From Gammaproteobacteria bacterium (GTDB taxonomy: Bacteria; Pseudomonadota; Gammaproteobacteria; Arenicellales; JAOTYS01), in contig JAOTYS010000080.1 in the NCBI GenBank assembly GCA_029861795.1, positions 1 through 13,427 of the forward strand: 13,427 nt of DNA, given 5' to 3'. Positions 1 through 8,246 of this stretch are shown in pieces. The notes below the pieces were generated by a model. The model was not told the DNA's origin, made no database searches, and worked only from the letters and a program-made list of their open reading frames with translations. The position numbers and the translations under genes were made by a program. The first letter of the stretch is position 1. Every line of letters begins with the position of its first letter.

Positions 1-1
1 G

Positions 2-289
2 CTGGTCGCTTCGGTGGTTGAGATCTGGAGTGCAGCCAATTGGTTCGAGCGAGAGGCGTTTGACCTGTTCGGTATTGTGTTCCAGGGCCATCCGGATTTG
101 CGCCGCATACTCACCGACTACGGCTTTATCGGTCACCCATTTCGCAAAGACTTTCCACTGAGCGGCCATGTGGAGATGCGTTACGATGAAGACAAGGGGC
201 GTGTGGTGTATCAGCCGGTCACCATCGAACCCAGGGTGTTGGTACCGCGCATAATAAGGGAGGACGGATTCGGTGACCGAAATCCGTAA
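2..289 (+). CDS. nuoC: NADH-quinone oxidoreductase subunit C, 3' part (NuoC, 30 kDa-type)
   Basis: Only the last 95 codons are present; the reading frame is open from base 2, so the gene starts upstream and the GTG at 14 is internal. NuoC is a hydrophilic-arm subunit that packs against NuoD and NuoB near the quinone site and carries no cofactor. The family signature is clear: EREAFDLFG, then [13 protein letters not shown] and [12 protein letters not shown], the hallmark of the complex I 30 kDa subunit. The protein ends with the usual short tail after the PRV-PR segment. The TAA at 287-289 lies 17 bp inside nuoD, so NuoC and NuoD are separate chains with probable translational coupling, unlike the fused NuoCD of E. 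coli. Confidence 0.97.
   Translation: MVASVVEIWSAANWFEREAFDLFGIVFQGHPDLRRILTDYGFIGHPFRKDFPLSGHVEMRYDEDKGRVVYQPVTIEPRVLVPRIIREDGFGDRNP
256..264 (+). promoter_or_regulatory. Shine-Dalgarno site of nuoD
   Basis: The purine run AAGGGAGGA sits inside the nuoC coding end, 8 nt upstream of the GTG at 273. It is the strongest ribosome binding site in the window and fixes GTG 273, rather than the ATG at 297, as the nuoD start. Confidence 0.8.
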
Positions 290-1526
290 CTACACCATGA
301 ACTTTGGGCCGCAGCATCCGGCGGCCCACGGAGTGTTGCGCCTGGTCCTGGAGCTCGACGGAGAGGTTATTGCCCGCGTTGACCCACATATTGGTCTGCT
401 GCATCGCGCCACAGAGAAGCTAGCTGAAAGCAAGCCGTATAACCAAAGTATCGGTTATATGGATCGGCTCGATTATGTCTCCATGATGTGTAATGAGCAC
501 GGTTACGTGTTGGCGATTGAGAAGCTGCTGGGCATTACACCGCCAATTCGGGCTCAGTATATCCGGGTAATGTTTGATGAGATCACACGAATTCTCAATC
601 ACTTGTTGTGGCTAGGGGCTCACGCACTGGATGTTGGCGCAATGACCGTGTTCTTGTATTGCTTTCGTGAGCGCGAAGACTTGATGGATTGTTATGAAGC
701 AGCGTCTGGCGCTCGCATGCACGCAACCTACTATCGGCCCGGCGGAGTCTACCGCGATCTTCCGGACACTATGCCACAGTATGAACCTTCAAAGTGGCAC
801 GGTGAGAAGGCGGTGGAGCGAATGAATCGCAATCGGCAGGGATCCTTGCTGGATTTTGTCTGGGATTTTACTGAAAGATTTCCCCGCTATATCGACGACT
901 ATGAGACTTTGCTGACCGACAATCGTATCTGGAAGCAACGCACCGTGGATATAGGTGTAGTGTCGGCCGAGCGCGCGTGTCAGCTTGGGTTTACCGGTCC
1001 GATGTTGCGTGGATCGGGTGTGGAGTGGGACTTGCGCAAGAAACAACCCTACGAGGTATACCATAAGATGGATTTTGATATTCCCGTGGGAACGGCTGGC
1101 GACTGTTACAGTCGCTACCTTGTGCGTATTGAGGAGATGCGCCAGTCAAACGGTATCGTGCGTCAGTGCATCGAGTGGTTGCGCGATCACCCAGGACCCG
1201 TGATGGAGGATAACTACAAGCTGGTGCCGCCACAACGCGAGACCATGAAACGGGATATGGAGTCTTTAATTCATCACTTTAAGTTGTTTACTGAGGGCTA
1301 TTGTGTCCCAGAAGGGGAGGTTTACGCAGCAGTCGAGGCCCCTAAAGGTGAGTTCGGGGTGTACTTAATATCAGATGGCGCCAACAAGCCCTATAGATTA
1401 AAGATTCGCGCCCCCGGATTCGCTCACCTTTCGTCGTTAGACGAGATGTGCCGCGGGCACATGATTGCCGATCTGGTGGCCATTATCGGAACTCAAGACA
1501 TAGTTTTTGGTGAAGTAGACAGATAA
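273..1526 (+). CDS. nuoD: NADH-quinone oxidoreductase subunit D (NuoD, 49 kDa-type)
   Basis: NuoD is the 49 kDa subunit of the hydrophilic arm and forms most of the quinone-reduction pocket together with NuoB and NuoH. It descends from the large subunit of NiFe hydrogenases but has no metal site. At 417 aa it has full family length. The N-terminal motif [16 protein letters not shown] (about residues 10-25) holds His19, and [11 protein letters not shown] holds Tyr68. By alignment from memory these match the quinone head-group ligands of bovine 49 kDa (His59, Tyr108). The C terminus APGFAHL...DIVFGEVDR is typical. The GTG start is supported by a strong Shine-Dalgarno site and by the family N terminus MTEIRNYT. 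One mild oddity is LLHRATEKL, where many homologues have LLHRGTEKL. Confidence 0.98.
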   Translation: MTEIRNYTMNFGPQHPAAHGVLRLVLELDGEVIARVDPHIGLLHRATEKLAESKPYNQSIGYMDRLDYVSMMCNEHGYVLAIEKLLGITPPIRAQYIRVMFDEITRILNHLLWLGAHALDVGAMTVFLYCFREREDLMDCYEAASGARMHATYYRPGGVYRDLPDTMPQYEPSKWHGEKAVERMNRNRQGSLLDFVWDFTERFPRYIDDYETLLTDNRIWKQRTVDIGVVSAERACQLGFTGPMLRGSGVEWDLRKKQPYEVYHKMDFDIPVGTAGDCYSRYLVRIEEMRQSNGIVRQCIEWLRDHPGPVMEDNYKLVPPQRETMKRDMESLIHHFKLFTEGYCVPEGEVYAAVEAPKGEFGVYLISDGANKPYRLKIRAPGFAHLSSLDEMCRGHMIADLVAIIGTQDIVFGEVDR

Positions 1527-1540
1527 TAATGGATTCACCA

Positions 1541-2014
1541 ATGTCTAACATTCTTTCCGACGCGGTACGCACCAAGATTGCCAAAGAACTCGGCAAGTAT
1601 CCAACCAAGCAAGCGGCGGTAAAGTCATCGTTGCGCTATGCCCAGGACGAGCATGGTTGGGTGAGCGATGATGTAGTCAAGGCAGTGGCACAGGAACTAG
1701 AGCTTGAGCCGATTCAGGTTTACGAAGTCGCTACCTTTTACGACTTCTTTGAAGTTGAGCCTGCGGGACGTCACAACATTCGTGTGTGTACTAACGTGAC
1801 CTGCATGCTATGTGGTTCCGACGATATCGTTGCTCGTCTGCAGAAACGTTTAGGCGTTGGTCTGGGTGAAACCACGCCCGATGGAAAATTTACATTGCGC
1901 GAGGCAGAGTGTCTCGCCGCTTGTGGGGGTGCGCCGATGATGATGATCGGTGATGAGTTCTATGAAAACCTCACACCAGAACGAGTGGACCGAATCATCG
2001 AGGAGTTGGACTAG
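1541..2014 (+). CDS. nuoE: NADH-quinone oxidoreductase subunit E (NuoE, 24 kDa-type, 2Fe-2S)
   Basis: NuoE pairs with NuoF in the NADH-dehydrogenase tip and carries the off-pathway 2Fe-2S cluster N1a in a thioredoxin-like fold. From ATG 1541 it is 157 aa. The four ligands are visible as C-x4-C-x35-C-x3-C: Cys83 and Cys88 in VCTNVTC, Cys124 and Cys128 in ECLAAC. An N-terminal helical domain precedes them, with the family motif QVYEVATFYDFF. The start is uncertain: an in-frame ATG at 1529 would add four residues (161 aa). I prefer 1541 because GGA lies 7 nt upstream and MSNILSD looks like a native N terminus, while 1529 has no purine-rich site nearby. The TAG stop abuts the nuoF ATG. Confidence 0.96.
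   Translation: MSNILSDAVRTKIAKELGKYPTKQAAVKSSLRYAQDEHGWVSDDVVKAVAQELELEPIQVYEVATFYDFFEVEPAGRHNIRVCTNVTCMLCGSDDIVARLQKRLGVGLGETTPDGKFTLREAECLAACGGAPMMMIGDEFYENLTPERVDRIIEELD
2000..2005 (+). promoter_or_regulatory. Shine-Dalgarno site of nuoF
   Basis: GAGGAG, lying within the last codons of nuoE, ends 9 nt upstream of the nuoF ATG at 2015. It supports that start and coupling of the two genes, whose stop and start codons are directly adjacent. Confidence 0.7.
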
Positions 2015-3283
2015 ATGGGGATCGTCAACGTCTGTTTGCCAGCACCCGAGTTGGAGAAACCATGGAATATTGAAACCTATGAGGCTCAAGGTGGTTATCA
2101 AGCGTGGCGCAAAATTGTGCAGCAGCGCACTCCACCTGAAGAAATCATCGAAGAGCTAAAGGCTTCGGGCTTGCGGGGTCGGGGTGGGGCAGGTTTTCCC
2201 ACCGGACTTAAGTTGAGCTTTATGCCGCGGAATGTACCAGGACAGAAGTATCTTGTGTGCAATTCCGACGAAAGCGAGCCTGGCACCTTTAAGGATCGCG
2301 ATATAGTGCGTTACAACCCTCATGCGTTAGTGGAGGGGATGGCGATAGCGGGTTACACCATTGGTGCGACGGTGGCCTATAACTATATCCGCGGTGAATT
2401 CTACGAACCCTTCGTGCGCTTTGAGCAGGCTCTCAACCAAGCTCGCCAGGCAGGGTTGTTGGGGCACGATATCTTGGGTTCAGGGATTGACTTCGACCTT
2501 TACAGCCAGCGAGGTGCGGGCGCTTATATCTGTGGCGAGGAGACTGCCTTACTAGAGTCATTGGAGGGTAAGAAGGGTATGCCTCGCTTCAAGCCGCCGT
2601 TTCCTGCGCAATATGGCGCGTTCGGTCGACCTACCACCGTCAATAACACCGAATCCCTGGCGTCGATACCGGCAATAATGCGTAATGGCGCTAAATGGTT
2701 TGCCGATCTCGGGCCGCCCAACAACGGCGGCACAAAGATCTTCTCGGTCTCCGGACATGTTGCTAGACCGGGAAACTTTGAGGTGCCGTTGGGTACGCCG
2801 TTTAAGGAGCTGCTTGAAATGGCGGGGGGAATGCGTGACGGCAAAAGGCTCAAGGCAGTTATCCCGGGCGGTTCCTCGGTGCCGGTGTTGCCGGCTGAAG
2901 ACATCATTGACTGCAACATGGACTACGACTCCTTGCAGCAAGCAGGATCGATGCTGGGCGCAGGCTCGGTCATCGTGATGGACGAGACTACTAGTATGGT
3001 GCGCGTGCTGGAACGAATTTCTTACTTTTATTATGTCGAGTCGTGCGGCCAATGTACGCCGTGTCGCGAGGGCACAGGTTGGCTGTACCGCGTAATTCGA
3101 CGTATCCGCAATGGCAAAGGTCGCCCGGAAGACCTAGATCTATTGGTGGATATGGCGAATAAAATCGAAGGTCGAACCATTTGCGCACTAGGTGACGCGG
3201 CAGCATGGCCGGTGCAAAGTTTTATCAAGCATTTTCGCCACGAGTTCGAGGCGATGATTCCTGGAATGCAGGCGGCGGCGTGA
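2015..3283 (+). CDS. nuoF: NADH-quinone oxidoreductase subunit F (NuoF, 51 kDa-type; NADH, FMN, 4Fe-4S)
   Basis: NuoF is the electron entry subunit: it binds NADH and FMN and holds 4Fe-4S cluster N3. It is full length at 422 aa. The glycine-rich FMN/NADH segment [12 protein letters not shown] is at residues 55-66, [14 protein letters not shown] at 83-96 and [13 protein letters not shown] at 167-179. The cluster ligands are Cys344, Cys347 and Cys350 in [11 protein letters not shown], plus Cys390 in [12 protein letters not shown]. All parts needed for activity are present. The notable deviation is Leu67 (codon TTG, 2213-2215), directly after [12 protein letters not shown], where family members I recall have Trp (GLKWS). 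The gene starts immediately after the nuoE stop; nuoG follows after 20 nt. Confidence 0.98.
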   Translation: MGIVNVCLPAPELEKPWNIETYEAQGGYQAWRKIVQQRTPPEEIIEELKASGLRGRGGAGFPTGLKLSFMPRNVPGQKYLVCNSDESEPGTFKDRDIVRYNPHALVEGMAIAGYTIGATVAYNYIRGEFYEPFVRFEQALNQARQAGLLGHDILGSGIDFDLYSQRGAGAYICGEETALLESLEGKKGMPRFKPPFPAQYGAFGRPTTVNNTESLASIPAIMRNGAKWFADLGPPNNGGTKIFSVSGHVARPGNFEVPLGTPFKELLEMAGGMRDGKRLKAVIPGGSSVPVLPAEDIIDCNMDYDSLQQAGSMLGAGSVIVMDETTSMVRVLERISYFYYVESCGQCTPCREGTGWLYRVIRRIRNGKGRPEDLDLLVDMANKIEGRTICALGDAAAWPVQSFIKHFRHEFEAMIPGMQAAA

Positions 3284-3303
3284 CCGTGGGATAAAAAGAG
3301 GCA

Positions 3304-5676
3304 ATGGCAGACGTAATCAACATTGAAATCGATGGCAAGGCCTTGGAAGCCAAACCGGGGGTCATGATCATCCAGGTCGCGGACCAGGCGGGAATCTATA
3401 TTCCACGTTTTTGCTATCACCAAGAGCTGTCGATCGCAGCCAACTGTCGCATGTGTCTGGTCGAGGTGGAAAAAGCGCCGAAGCCGCTGCCGGCTTGTGC
3501 CACACCAGTGGCGGATGGCATGAAAGTGTTCACCGGGTCCGCTGTGGCCGTGGAAGCTCAAAAGGGGACCATGGAGTTCCTTTTGATCAATCACCCTTTG
3601 GATTGTCCAATTTGTGATCAGGGTGGTGAGTGCCCGTTGCAGGATCAAGCGTTGGGATACGGCAAGGATGTCTCGCGGTTCACCGAGAAGAAACGCGTTG
3701 TAGATGATCACGATATCGGTCCGCTAATCTCTACGGAAATGACCCGATGTATTCATTGCACGCGTTGTGTTCGCTTTGGCGCAGAGATTGGCGGCATCAT
3801 GGAGATGGGCGCCACTGGACGCGGTGAGCATATGGAAATAGGAACTTATCTTGGGCGCACGGTGGATTCCGAATTATCTGGGAACATGATCGACTTGTGC
3901 CCGGTAGGCGCCCTGACCTCAAAGCCCTATCGCTATACCGCGCGGGCATGGGAGTTGGTGAGCCACGACGCCGTGAGCCCGCATGATTGTGTCGGATCCA
4001 ATATGAGCATCCAAAGCTTGCGTGGTGAAGTTAAGCGAGTACTGCCTAGGGAAAACGAAGCGGTAAACCAGTGTTGGTTATCGGACCGCGATCGATATAG
4101 CTATGAAGCGTTGAACACTAATGACCGGTTGAGCGGACCTAAGATTCGCGAGCACGGCCAATGGCGTGAGGTGGACTGGCACACCGCGCTTGAGTTTACC
4201 GTGGCGGGCTTGAGAAATGTTATTGAGCAGCACGGCGCGCATCAGTTGGGGGCGTTGGCGTCACCGACATCGACGCTGGAAGAATTTTATCTGTTACAAA
4301 AGTTCATGCGGTCCCTTGGCAGTGGCAATGTGGATCATCGGTTGCGTCAAGCGGACTACACAGGCGACGACATTGCGCCGGACTATCCTGGCCTAGGTCG
4401 TAGCATCCAGAGCTTGAAGCAGGTACAGGCGGCGCTGCTTATAGGTTCGAACATCCGTAAGGAGCAGCCGTTATTGGGTCTGCGTTTACGTAAAGCGTTC
4501 TTGGCAGGCGCCAAAATCTCCGCGATCAATGCCATGGATTACGACTTTACCTTTGATCTCAGCAATAAATGTATTGTTAACCCTGCGACCATACCATTAG
4601 TGCTTGCGCGTGTGGCAAAGGCATTGAGTTCGATCGAGGCCAAGCCGTTGCCTGCAGAGGTCGAGCGCTGGCTCGGGGGTGACGGAATAGACGGGCAACA
4701 CCTTGCGATTGCGACGACACTTCATCAAAGTGGGGACAGTGCGGTGATAGTGGGTACTGCAGCACAAAGCCACCCGCAGCATTCGGTGATCCGTGCCCTA
4801 GCGCAACTCGTTGCCGATCTCAGTGGTGCTACTTTTGGCGTTTTACCTGAGGCTAACGGGGCCGGAGGGTGGCTTGCCGGATGCGTTCCCCATCGCGGTA
4901 GCGCTGCTGGCACTGCCGAAGTCAGGGGCATGAATGCGAGACAAATGTTACAGCACTCCCTTAAGGCTTTCATTTTGTTAGGCGTTGAGCCGGAGCTCGA
5001 TTGCCTCGACGGTTGCGCTGCGCGCAAGGTTATGGAAGCAGCCGAATTCGTGGTTAGTTTTTCTGCCTTTGAAACTGAAGCGACCGAGTATAGCCACGTG
5101 CAATTGCCGATCGCAGCATTTAGCGAAACACCCGGCAGCTATGTGAATTGCGAAGGTTTAGTGCAAAGCGTCCAAGGAGCAGTCGCACCGCCGGGAGAGG
5201 CTAGGCCGGCCTGGAAAGTGTTACGCGTGCTCGGAAACCTATTTGAGCTTCCAGGTTTTGATTATGTCGATTGCGAGGAGGTGCGCGCCGAGCTTGAGTC
5301 GGACAGAACGTTCGATACCCGTTTGCGTAGTTTGCAGCTGGAACCTCTAAAGGCAGATCAAATTGCTACAAACGGCGGTCTTGAGCGTATATGGGATGTG
5401 CCTATCTATGTTGTGGATCCAGTGGTACGGCGTGCGCCGGCGTTGCGCGCGACCAGTGACAATGGCGCGCCGTGTGCACGCGTAAACCCCGAGCAATTGA
5501 TAACGCTGGGTGTAACCGACGGCGATACGGTCACCGCTGAGCTCAACGGCGGCAGTGTCGATATTATCATTACCGCTGATTCGCGCGTGCCACAGCATTG
5601 TGTTCACATTCCAGCGGGCTATCCGGAAACCGCGGCGCTGGGGGGAACCGGGCAGGTACGCATTGTGGGGAAATGA
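3304..5676 (+). CDS. nuoG: NADH-quinone oxidoreductase subunit G (NuoG, 75 kDa-type Fe-S subunit)
   Basis: NuoG is the largest hydrophilic subunit (790 aa) and relays electrons from NuoF towards NuoI. An N-terminal ferredoxin-like domain carries the 2Fe-2S ligands Cys37, Cys48, Cys51 and Cys65 (N1b). Next is the His-Cys segment His97, Cys101, Cys104, Cys110 (N5), then Cys149, Cys152, Cys155 and Cys199 (N4). From about residue 215 to the end is a molybdopterin-oxidoreductase-like domain, which in complex I holds no Mo cofactor. The four N7 cluster ligands found in the E. coli and Thermus proteins are absent; the aligned positions are Ser225, Asp228, Ser232 and Ser260. ATG 3304 gives the family N terminus; AAGAGG lies only 2 nt upstream, so the ribosome site is poorly spaced. 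The end overlaps nuoH by ATGA. Confidence 0.97.
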   Translation: MADVINIEIDGKALEAKPGVMIIQVADQAGIYIPRFCYHQELSIAANCRMCLVEVEKAPKPLPACATPVADGMKVFTGSAVAVEAQKGTMEFLLINHPLDCPICDQGGECPLQDQALGYGKDVSRFTEKKRVVDDHDIGPLISTEMTRCIHCTRCVRFGAEIGGIMEMGATGRGEHMEIGTYLGRTVDSELSGNMIDLCPVGALTSKPYRYTARAWELVSHDAVSPHDCVGSNMSIQSLRGEVKRVLPRENEAVNQCWLSDRDRYSYEALNTNDRLSGPKIREHGQWREVDWHTALEFTVAGLRNVIEQHGAHQLGALASPTSTLEEFYLLQKFMRSLGSGNVDHRLRQADYTGDDIAPDYPGLGRSIQSLKQVQAALLIGSNIRKEQPLLGLRLRKAFLAGAKISAINAMDYDFTFDLSNKCIVNPATIPLVLARVAKALSSIEAKPLPAEVERWLGGDGIDGQHLAIATTLHQSGDSAVIVGTAAQSHPQHSVIRALAQLVADLSGATFGVLPEANGAGGWLAGCVPHRGSAAGTAEVRGMNARQMLQHSLKAFILLGVEPELDCLDGCAARKVMEAAEFVVSFSAFETEATEYSHVQLPIAAFSETPGSYVNCEGLVQSVQGAVAPPGEARPAWKVLRVLGNLFELPGFDYVDCEEVRAELESDRTFDTRLRSLQLEPLKADQIATNGGLERIWDVPIYVVDPVVRRAPALRATSDNGAPCARVNPEQLITLGVTDGDTVTAELNGGSVDIIITADSRVPQHCVHIPAGYPETAALGGTGQVRIVGK

Positions 5677-6716
5677 TGGACGGTCTTGTCACAGTTTGGG
5701 GTTGGGTGCCCGAGTGGATTCAGATCGGAGTGGTGAGCCTACTTAAAATCGTCGCCATTCTAATCCCCCTTATTGTTAGTGTGGCGTATATGACGTTCGC
5801 AGAGCGCAAGATTATCGGCTACATCCAGGTTCGGGTGGGGCCCAATCGGGTAGGCCCTAGGGGCTGGGGTCAGCCCTGGGCGGACGTGGTCAAGCTGCTG
5901 CTAAAAGAAGTCATTATTCCTACCAATGCGAATCGCTTTTTGTTTGTCTCCGCGCCAGTGCTGTCTCTTGCGCCGGCCTTAGCAGCATGGGCGGTGGTGC
6001 CGTTTACCGACAAGTTGGTGCTAGCCAATGTGGACGCGGGTCTGCTGTATATCCTAGCGTTGACATCGCTAGGTGTGTACGGCGTGATCATCGCCGGTTG
6101 GGCGTCCAACTCCAAATATGCGTTTTTAGGCGCCATGCGCTCTGCAGCCCAGATCGTTGCCTATGAGATCGCCATGGGATTCGCCCTAGTGGGCGTACTG
6201 ATGGTCGCAGGTAGCCTTAACTTGAGAGAGATCGTCTTGCATCAGTCTGGCGGATTGCATCAGTGGTACCTATGGCCTCTATTGCCATTGTTTTTGGTGT
6301 ATTTTATCTCCGGGGTGGCCGAGACTAATCGCGCGCCGTTTGACGTGGCCGAAGGCGAATCCGAAATCGTGGCCGGATTTCACGTGGAGTACTCGGGTAT
6401 AACCTTTGGAGTGTTTTTCTTGGCTGAATACGCCAACATGATTTTGATTGCCACATTGGCTGTGTTGATGTTTCTCGGTGGTTGGCATTCCCCTGTGGCT
6501 CATCCTTTACTCGATTCGATTCCTTTATTCTGGTTTCTCGGAAAAATTGTAATTGTGTTGTTCTTTTTCTTGTGGCTCCGGGCCACCTTCCCGCGTTATC
6601 GCTATGATCAAATCATGCGGCTGGGGTGGAAAGTGTTTATCCCGGTGACCTTGGTATGGATCGCAGTGATCGGCCTGGCTAAGTTTGTGACGCCATGGGG
6701 TAGAGTTTTCTCGTAG
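5673..6716 (+). CDS. nuoH: NADH-quinone oxidoreductase subunit H (NuoH, ND1-type membrane subunit)
   Basis: NuoH is the ND1 homologue that joins the hydrophilic and membrane arms and forms the entrance of the quinone channel. The 347-aa product has about eight hydrophobic helices. Motifs: [20 protein letters not shown] at residues 43-62, followed by [16 protein letters not shown], and the acidic loop [20 protein letters not shown] at 216-235, then FHVEYSG and LAEYANMI. I take ATG 5673, part of an ATGATG doublet whose first codon overlaps the nuoG stop as ATGA; GTGGGGA lies just upstream. A longer in-frame extension back to 5598 would run through the nuoG end and has no family support. ATG 5676 is equally possible and would remove one residue. 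Confidence 0.97.
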   Translation: MMDGLVTVWGWVPEWIQIGVVSLLKIVAILIPLIVSVAYMTFAERKIIGYIQVRVGPNRVGPRGWGQPWADVVKLLLKEVIIPTNANRFLFVSAPVLSLAPALAAWAVVPFTDKLVLANVDAGLLYILALTSLGVYGVIIAGWASNSKYAFLGAMRSAAQIVAYEIAMGFALVGVLMVAGSLNLREIVLHQSGGLHQWYLWPLLPLFLVYFISGVAETNRAPFDVAEGESEIVAGFHVEYSGITFGVFFLAEYANMILIATLAVLMFLGGWHSPVAHPLLDSIPLFWFLGKIVIVLFFFLWLRATFPRYRYDQIMRLGWKVFIPVTLVWIAVIGLAKFVTPWGRVFS

Positions 6717-6720
6717 GAGA
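6715..6720 (+). promoter_or_regulatory. Shine-Dalgarno site of nuoI
   Basis: AGGAGA overlaps the nuoH TAG stop and ends 5 nt before the GTG at 6726. It supports a GTG start for nuoI and suggests coupled translation with nuoH. Confidence 0.75.
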
Positions 6721-6725
6721 ATATA

Positions 6726-7214
6726 GTGGCCGCGCTCAAACATTACTTTAAGAGTTTTTTCCTTTGGGAACTGATCAAGGGCATGAGCGTCACCGGGCGA
6801 CATCTTTTCGCTCGAAAGATCACAGTGCAGTATCCAGAGGAGAAGACACCCAAGTCACCGCGGTTTAGAGGCCTACACGCGCTGCGTCGCTATCCCAATG
6901 GCGAAGAACGATGTATAGCCTGCAAGCTGTGTGAGGCGGTCTGTCCTGCCCTTGCCATTACGATCGAGTCCGAAGAGCGTGAAGACGGCACCCGGCGCAC
7001 CACTCGTTACGACATCGATCTGTTTAAATGCATCTACTGCGGGTTTTGTGAGGAGGCCTGCCCGGTCGATTCGATTGTAGAGACCCACATCCATGAGTTT
7101 CACTTTGAGAACCGTGGCGATAACGTGATCACCAAGGAGCAACTGCTTGAGATAGGCGACAAATACGAAGCCGAAATCGCCGCCGCACGGGCGGCGGATG
7201 CTGCGTACCGTTGA
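6726..7214 (+). CDS. nuoI: NADH-quinone oxidoreductase subunit I (NuoI, TYKY-type 2x 4Fe-4S)
   Basis: NuoI is an eight-iron ferredoxin-like subunit that carries clusters N6a and N6b between NuoG and NuoB. The 162 aa match the usual length. Two classic 4Fe-4S motifs are present: Cys63, Cys66, Cys69, Cys73 ([12 protein letters not shown]) and Cys102, Cys105, Cys108, Cys112 ([12 protein letters not shown]). The N-terminal amphipathic segment [20 protein letters not shown] is typical of the helix that lies on the membrane next to NuoH. The start is GTG, supported by the AGGAGA site and the family N terminus. It lies 9 nt after nuoH and is followed by an unusually long 94-nt gap before nuoJ. Confidence 0.98.
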   Translation: MAALKHYFKSFFLWELIKGMSVTGRHLFARKITVQYPEEKTPKSPRFRGLHALRRYPNGEERCIACKLCEAVCPALAITIESEEREDGTRRTTRYDIDLFKCIYCGFCEEACPVDSIVETHIHEFHFENRGDNVITKEQLLEIGDKYEAEIAAARAADAAYR

Positions 7215-7308
7215 TTGAATGTCGGCCCGATGTCGCATGGGGATAAGCAATGCATTGACGGATTGAAGTACAAAATTACTGACAACTCACAATAATAAGC
7301 GCCCACCA
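7215..7308 (+). other. nuoI-nuoJ intergenic gap with small inverted repeats
   Basis: This 94-nt stretch has no ORF of note. It contains an imperfect hairpin at 7226-7242 (CCC-G-ATG, loop TCG, CAT-G-GGG with one G-G mismatch) and directly after it the 10-bp palindrome CAATGCATTG at 7248-7257. The 3' half is AT-rich. I could not fit a convincing -35/-10 pair, and no T-run follows the hairpin, so neither promoter nor terminator is called. Confidence 0.4.
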
Positions 7309-7917
7309 ATGTCGTTTCTACAACTAGCGTTTTATTTCTTCAGCACGGTCCTGATCTTCGCTGCCGCTATGGTGATCACTGTTCGTAACCCAGTACGTGC
7401 CGCGTTGTTCCTGGTGTTGGCGTTTTTTAGCGCAGCCTGCGTGTGGATGACACTGGAGGCGGAGTTCCTGGCCATCGTTTTGGTGCTGGTCTATGTCGGT
7501 GCAGTGATGGTGTTATTCCTGTTTGTAGTGATGATGTTGGATATCAACTTGGCAAGATTGAAAGAGGGTTTTGGTGAATATCTACCCATTGGTGGTTTCG
7601 TCGCAGTACTGATGGTGATCGAGATGATCATTGTGCTGCAGGTCCCTGATTTCGGTATGGATCAGATGCCACGACCTGAGGGACATGGTGCAGACTACAG
7701 TAACACCAAGGAATTGGGCCGGGTGCTTTACACCGAGTATGTCTATCCCTTTGAGATCGCTGCATTAATCTTGCTGGTAGCTATTATCGCAGCCATCGCG
7801 CTGACGCTGCGCAAACGACCAGAGACCAAATATCAGACCCCCGGCAAGCAAGTCCAAGTTCGTCGCGATGAGCGTGTTCGTATGGTCAAGATGAAAACCG
7901 AGCAATCCTCGGACTAA
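7309..7917 (+). CDS. nuoJ: NADH-quinone oxidoreductase subunit J (NuoJ, ND6-type membrane subunit)
   Basis: NuoJ is the ND6 homologue, a small membrane subunit between NuoH/NuoA and NuoK whose third helix is thought to switch conformation during coupling. The 202-aa protein shows five hydrophobic stretches (about residues 3-23, 29-48, 54-78, 93-112, 147-167). The family core is clear: RNPVRAALFLVLAFFSAA, then the third helix AIVLVLVYVGAVMVLFLFVV, which includes the conserved Tyr-Val-Gly-Ala step near residue 62. A charged hydrophilic tail of about 35 residues ends the chain. The ATG at 7309 has no recognisable Shine-Dalgarno sequence and follows the longer gap, so translation initiation may be weak or depend on mRNA structure. 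Confidence 0.96.
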   Translation: MSFLQLAFYFFSTVLIFAAAMVITVRNPVRAALFLVLAFFSAACVWMTLEAEFLAIVLVLVYVGAVMVLFLFVVMMLDINLARLKEGFGEYLPIGGFVAVLMVIEMIIVLQVPDFGMDQMPRPEGHGADYSNTKELGRVLYTEYVYPFEIAALILLVAIIAAIALTLRKRPETKYQTPGKQVQVRRDERVRMVKMKTEQSSD

Positions 7918-7932
7918 GGGTCAGCATTTACC

Positions 7933-8238
7933 ATGATTCCACTGACAAATTATTTAATCCTCGGTGCGGTGGTGTTCGCGCTTGCCATCGTCGGGATGTT
8001 TCTCAATCGTAAAAACGTCGTGATCTTGCTAATGGCCATAGAGTTAATGTTGTTAGCGGTAAATATCAATTTTGTGGCGTTCTCGCATTACCTCCAAGAT
8101 ATCGCTGGCCAAGTTTTCGTATTTTTCATTCTAACGGTGGCTGCGGCCGAGGCGGCGATTGGGTTAGCCATATTGATTGTACTGTTTCGCAATCGCCGCA
8201 CCATCAACGTAGATGATTTGGATAGCCTAAAAGGTTAA
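7933..8238 (+). CDS. nuoK: NADH-quinone oxidoreductase subunit K (NuoK, ND4L-type membrane subunit)
   Basis: NuoK is the ND4L homologue, a three-helix membrane subunit in the central proton-conducting axis. The 101-aa length is the family norm. Both helix-embedded glutamates important for proton transfer are present: Glu37 in [16 protein letters not shown] and Glu73 in [14 protein letters not shown], matching E. coli Glu36 and Glu72. The segment [19 protein letters not shown] is diagnostic. The ATG lies 15 nt after nuoJ; AAGGG at the nuoJ stop is 12 nt upstream, a rather long spacing. nuoL follows after 8 nt. Confidence 0.98.
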   Translation: MIPLTNYLILGAVVFALAIVGMFLNRKNVVILLMAIELMLLAVNINFVAFSHYLQDIAGQVFVFFILTVAAAEAAIGLAILIVLFRNRRTINVDDLDSLKG

Positions 8239-8246
8239 CAAGTAGC

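Noticed and set aside
2558..3052. 164-codon minus-strand frame inside nuoF
   Set aside because: It lies entirely antisense to conserved NuoF coding sequence and its product resembles no known protein.
3031..3711. 226-codon open frame on the minus strand
   Set aside because: It is antisense to the end of nuoF and the start of nuoG, both certain genes, and its translation shows no recognisable domain. It is a shadow of codon bias.
5598..5672. Extended N terminus for NuoH
   Set aside because: The extra 25 residues come from out-of-frame reading of the nuoG end; homologues start near MMDGL, and the ATGA overlap at 5673 is a standard operon junction.
7255..7296. Possible internal promoter before nuoJ (TTGACG, then AT-rich sequence)
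   Set aside because: No hexamer resembling TATAAT falls 16-18 nt after TTGACG or TTGAAG, so the match is too poor to call.
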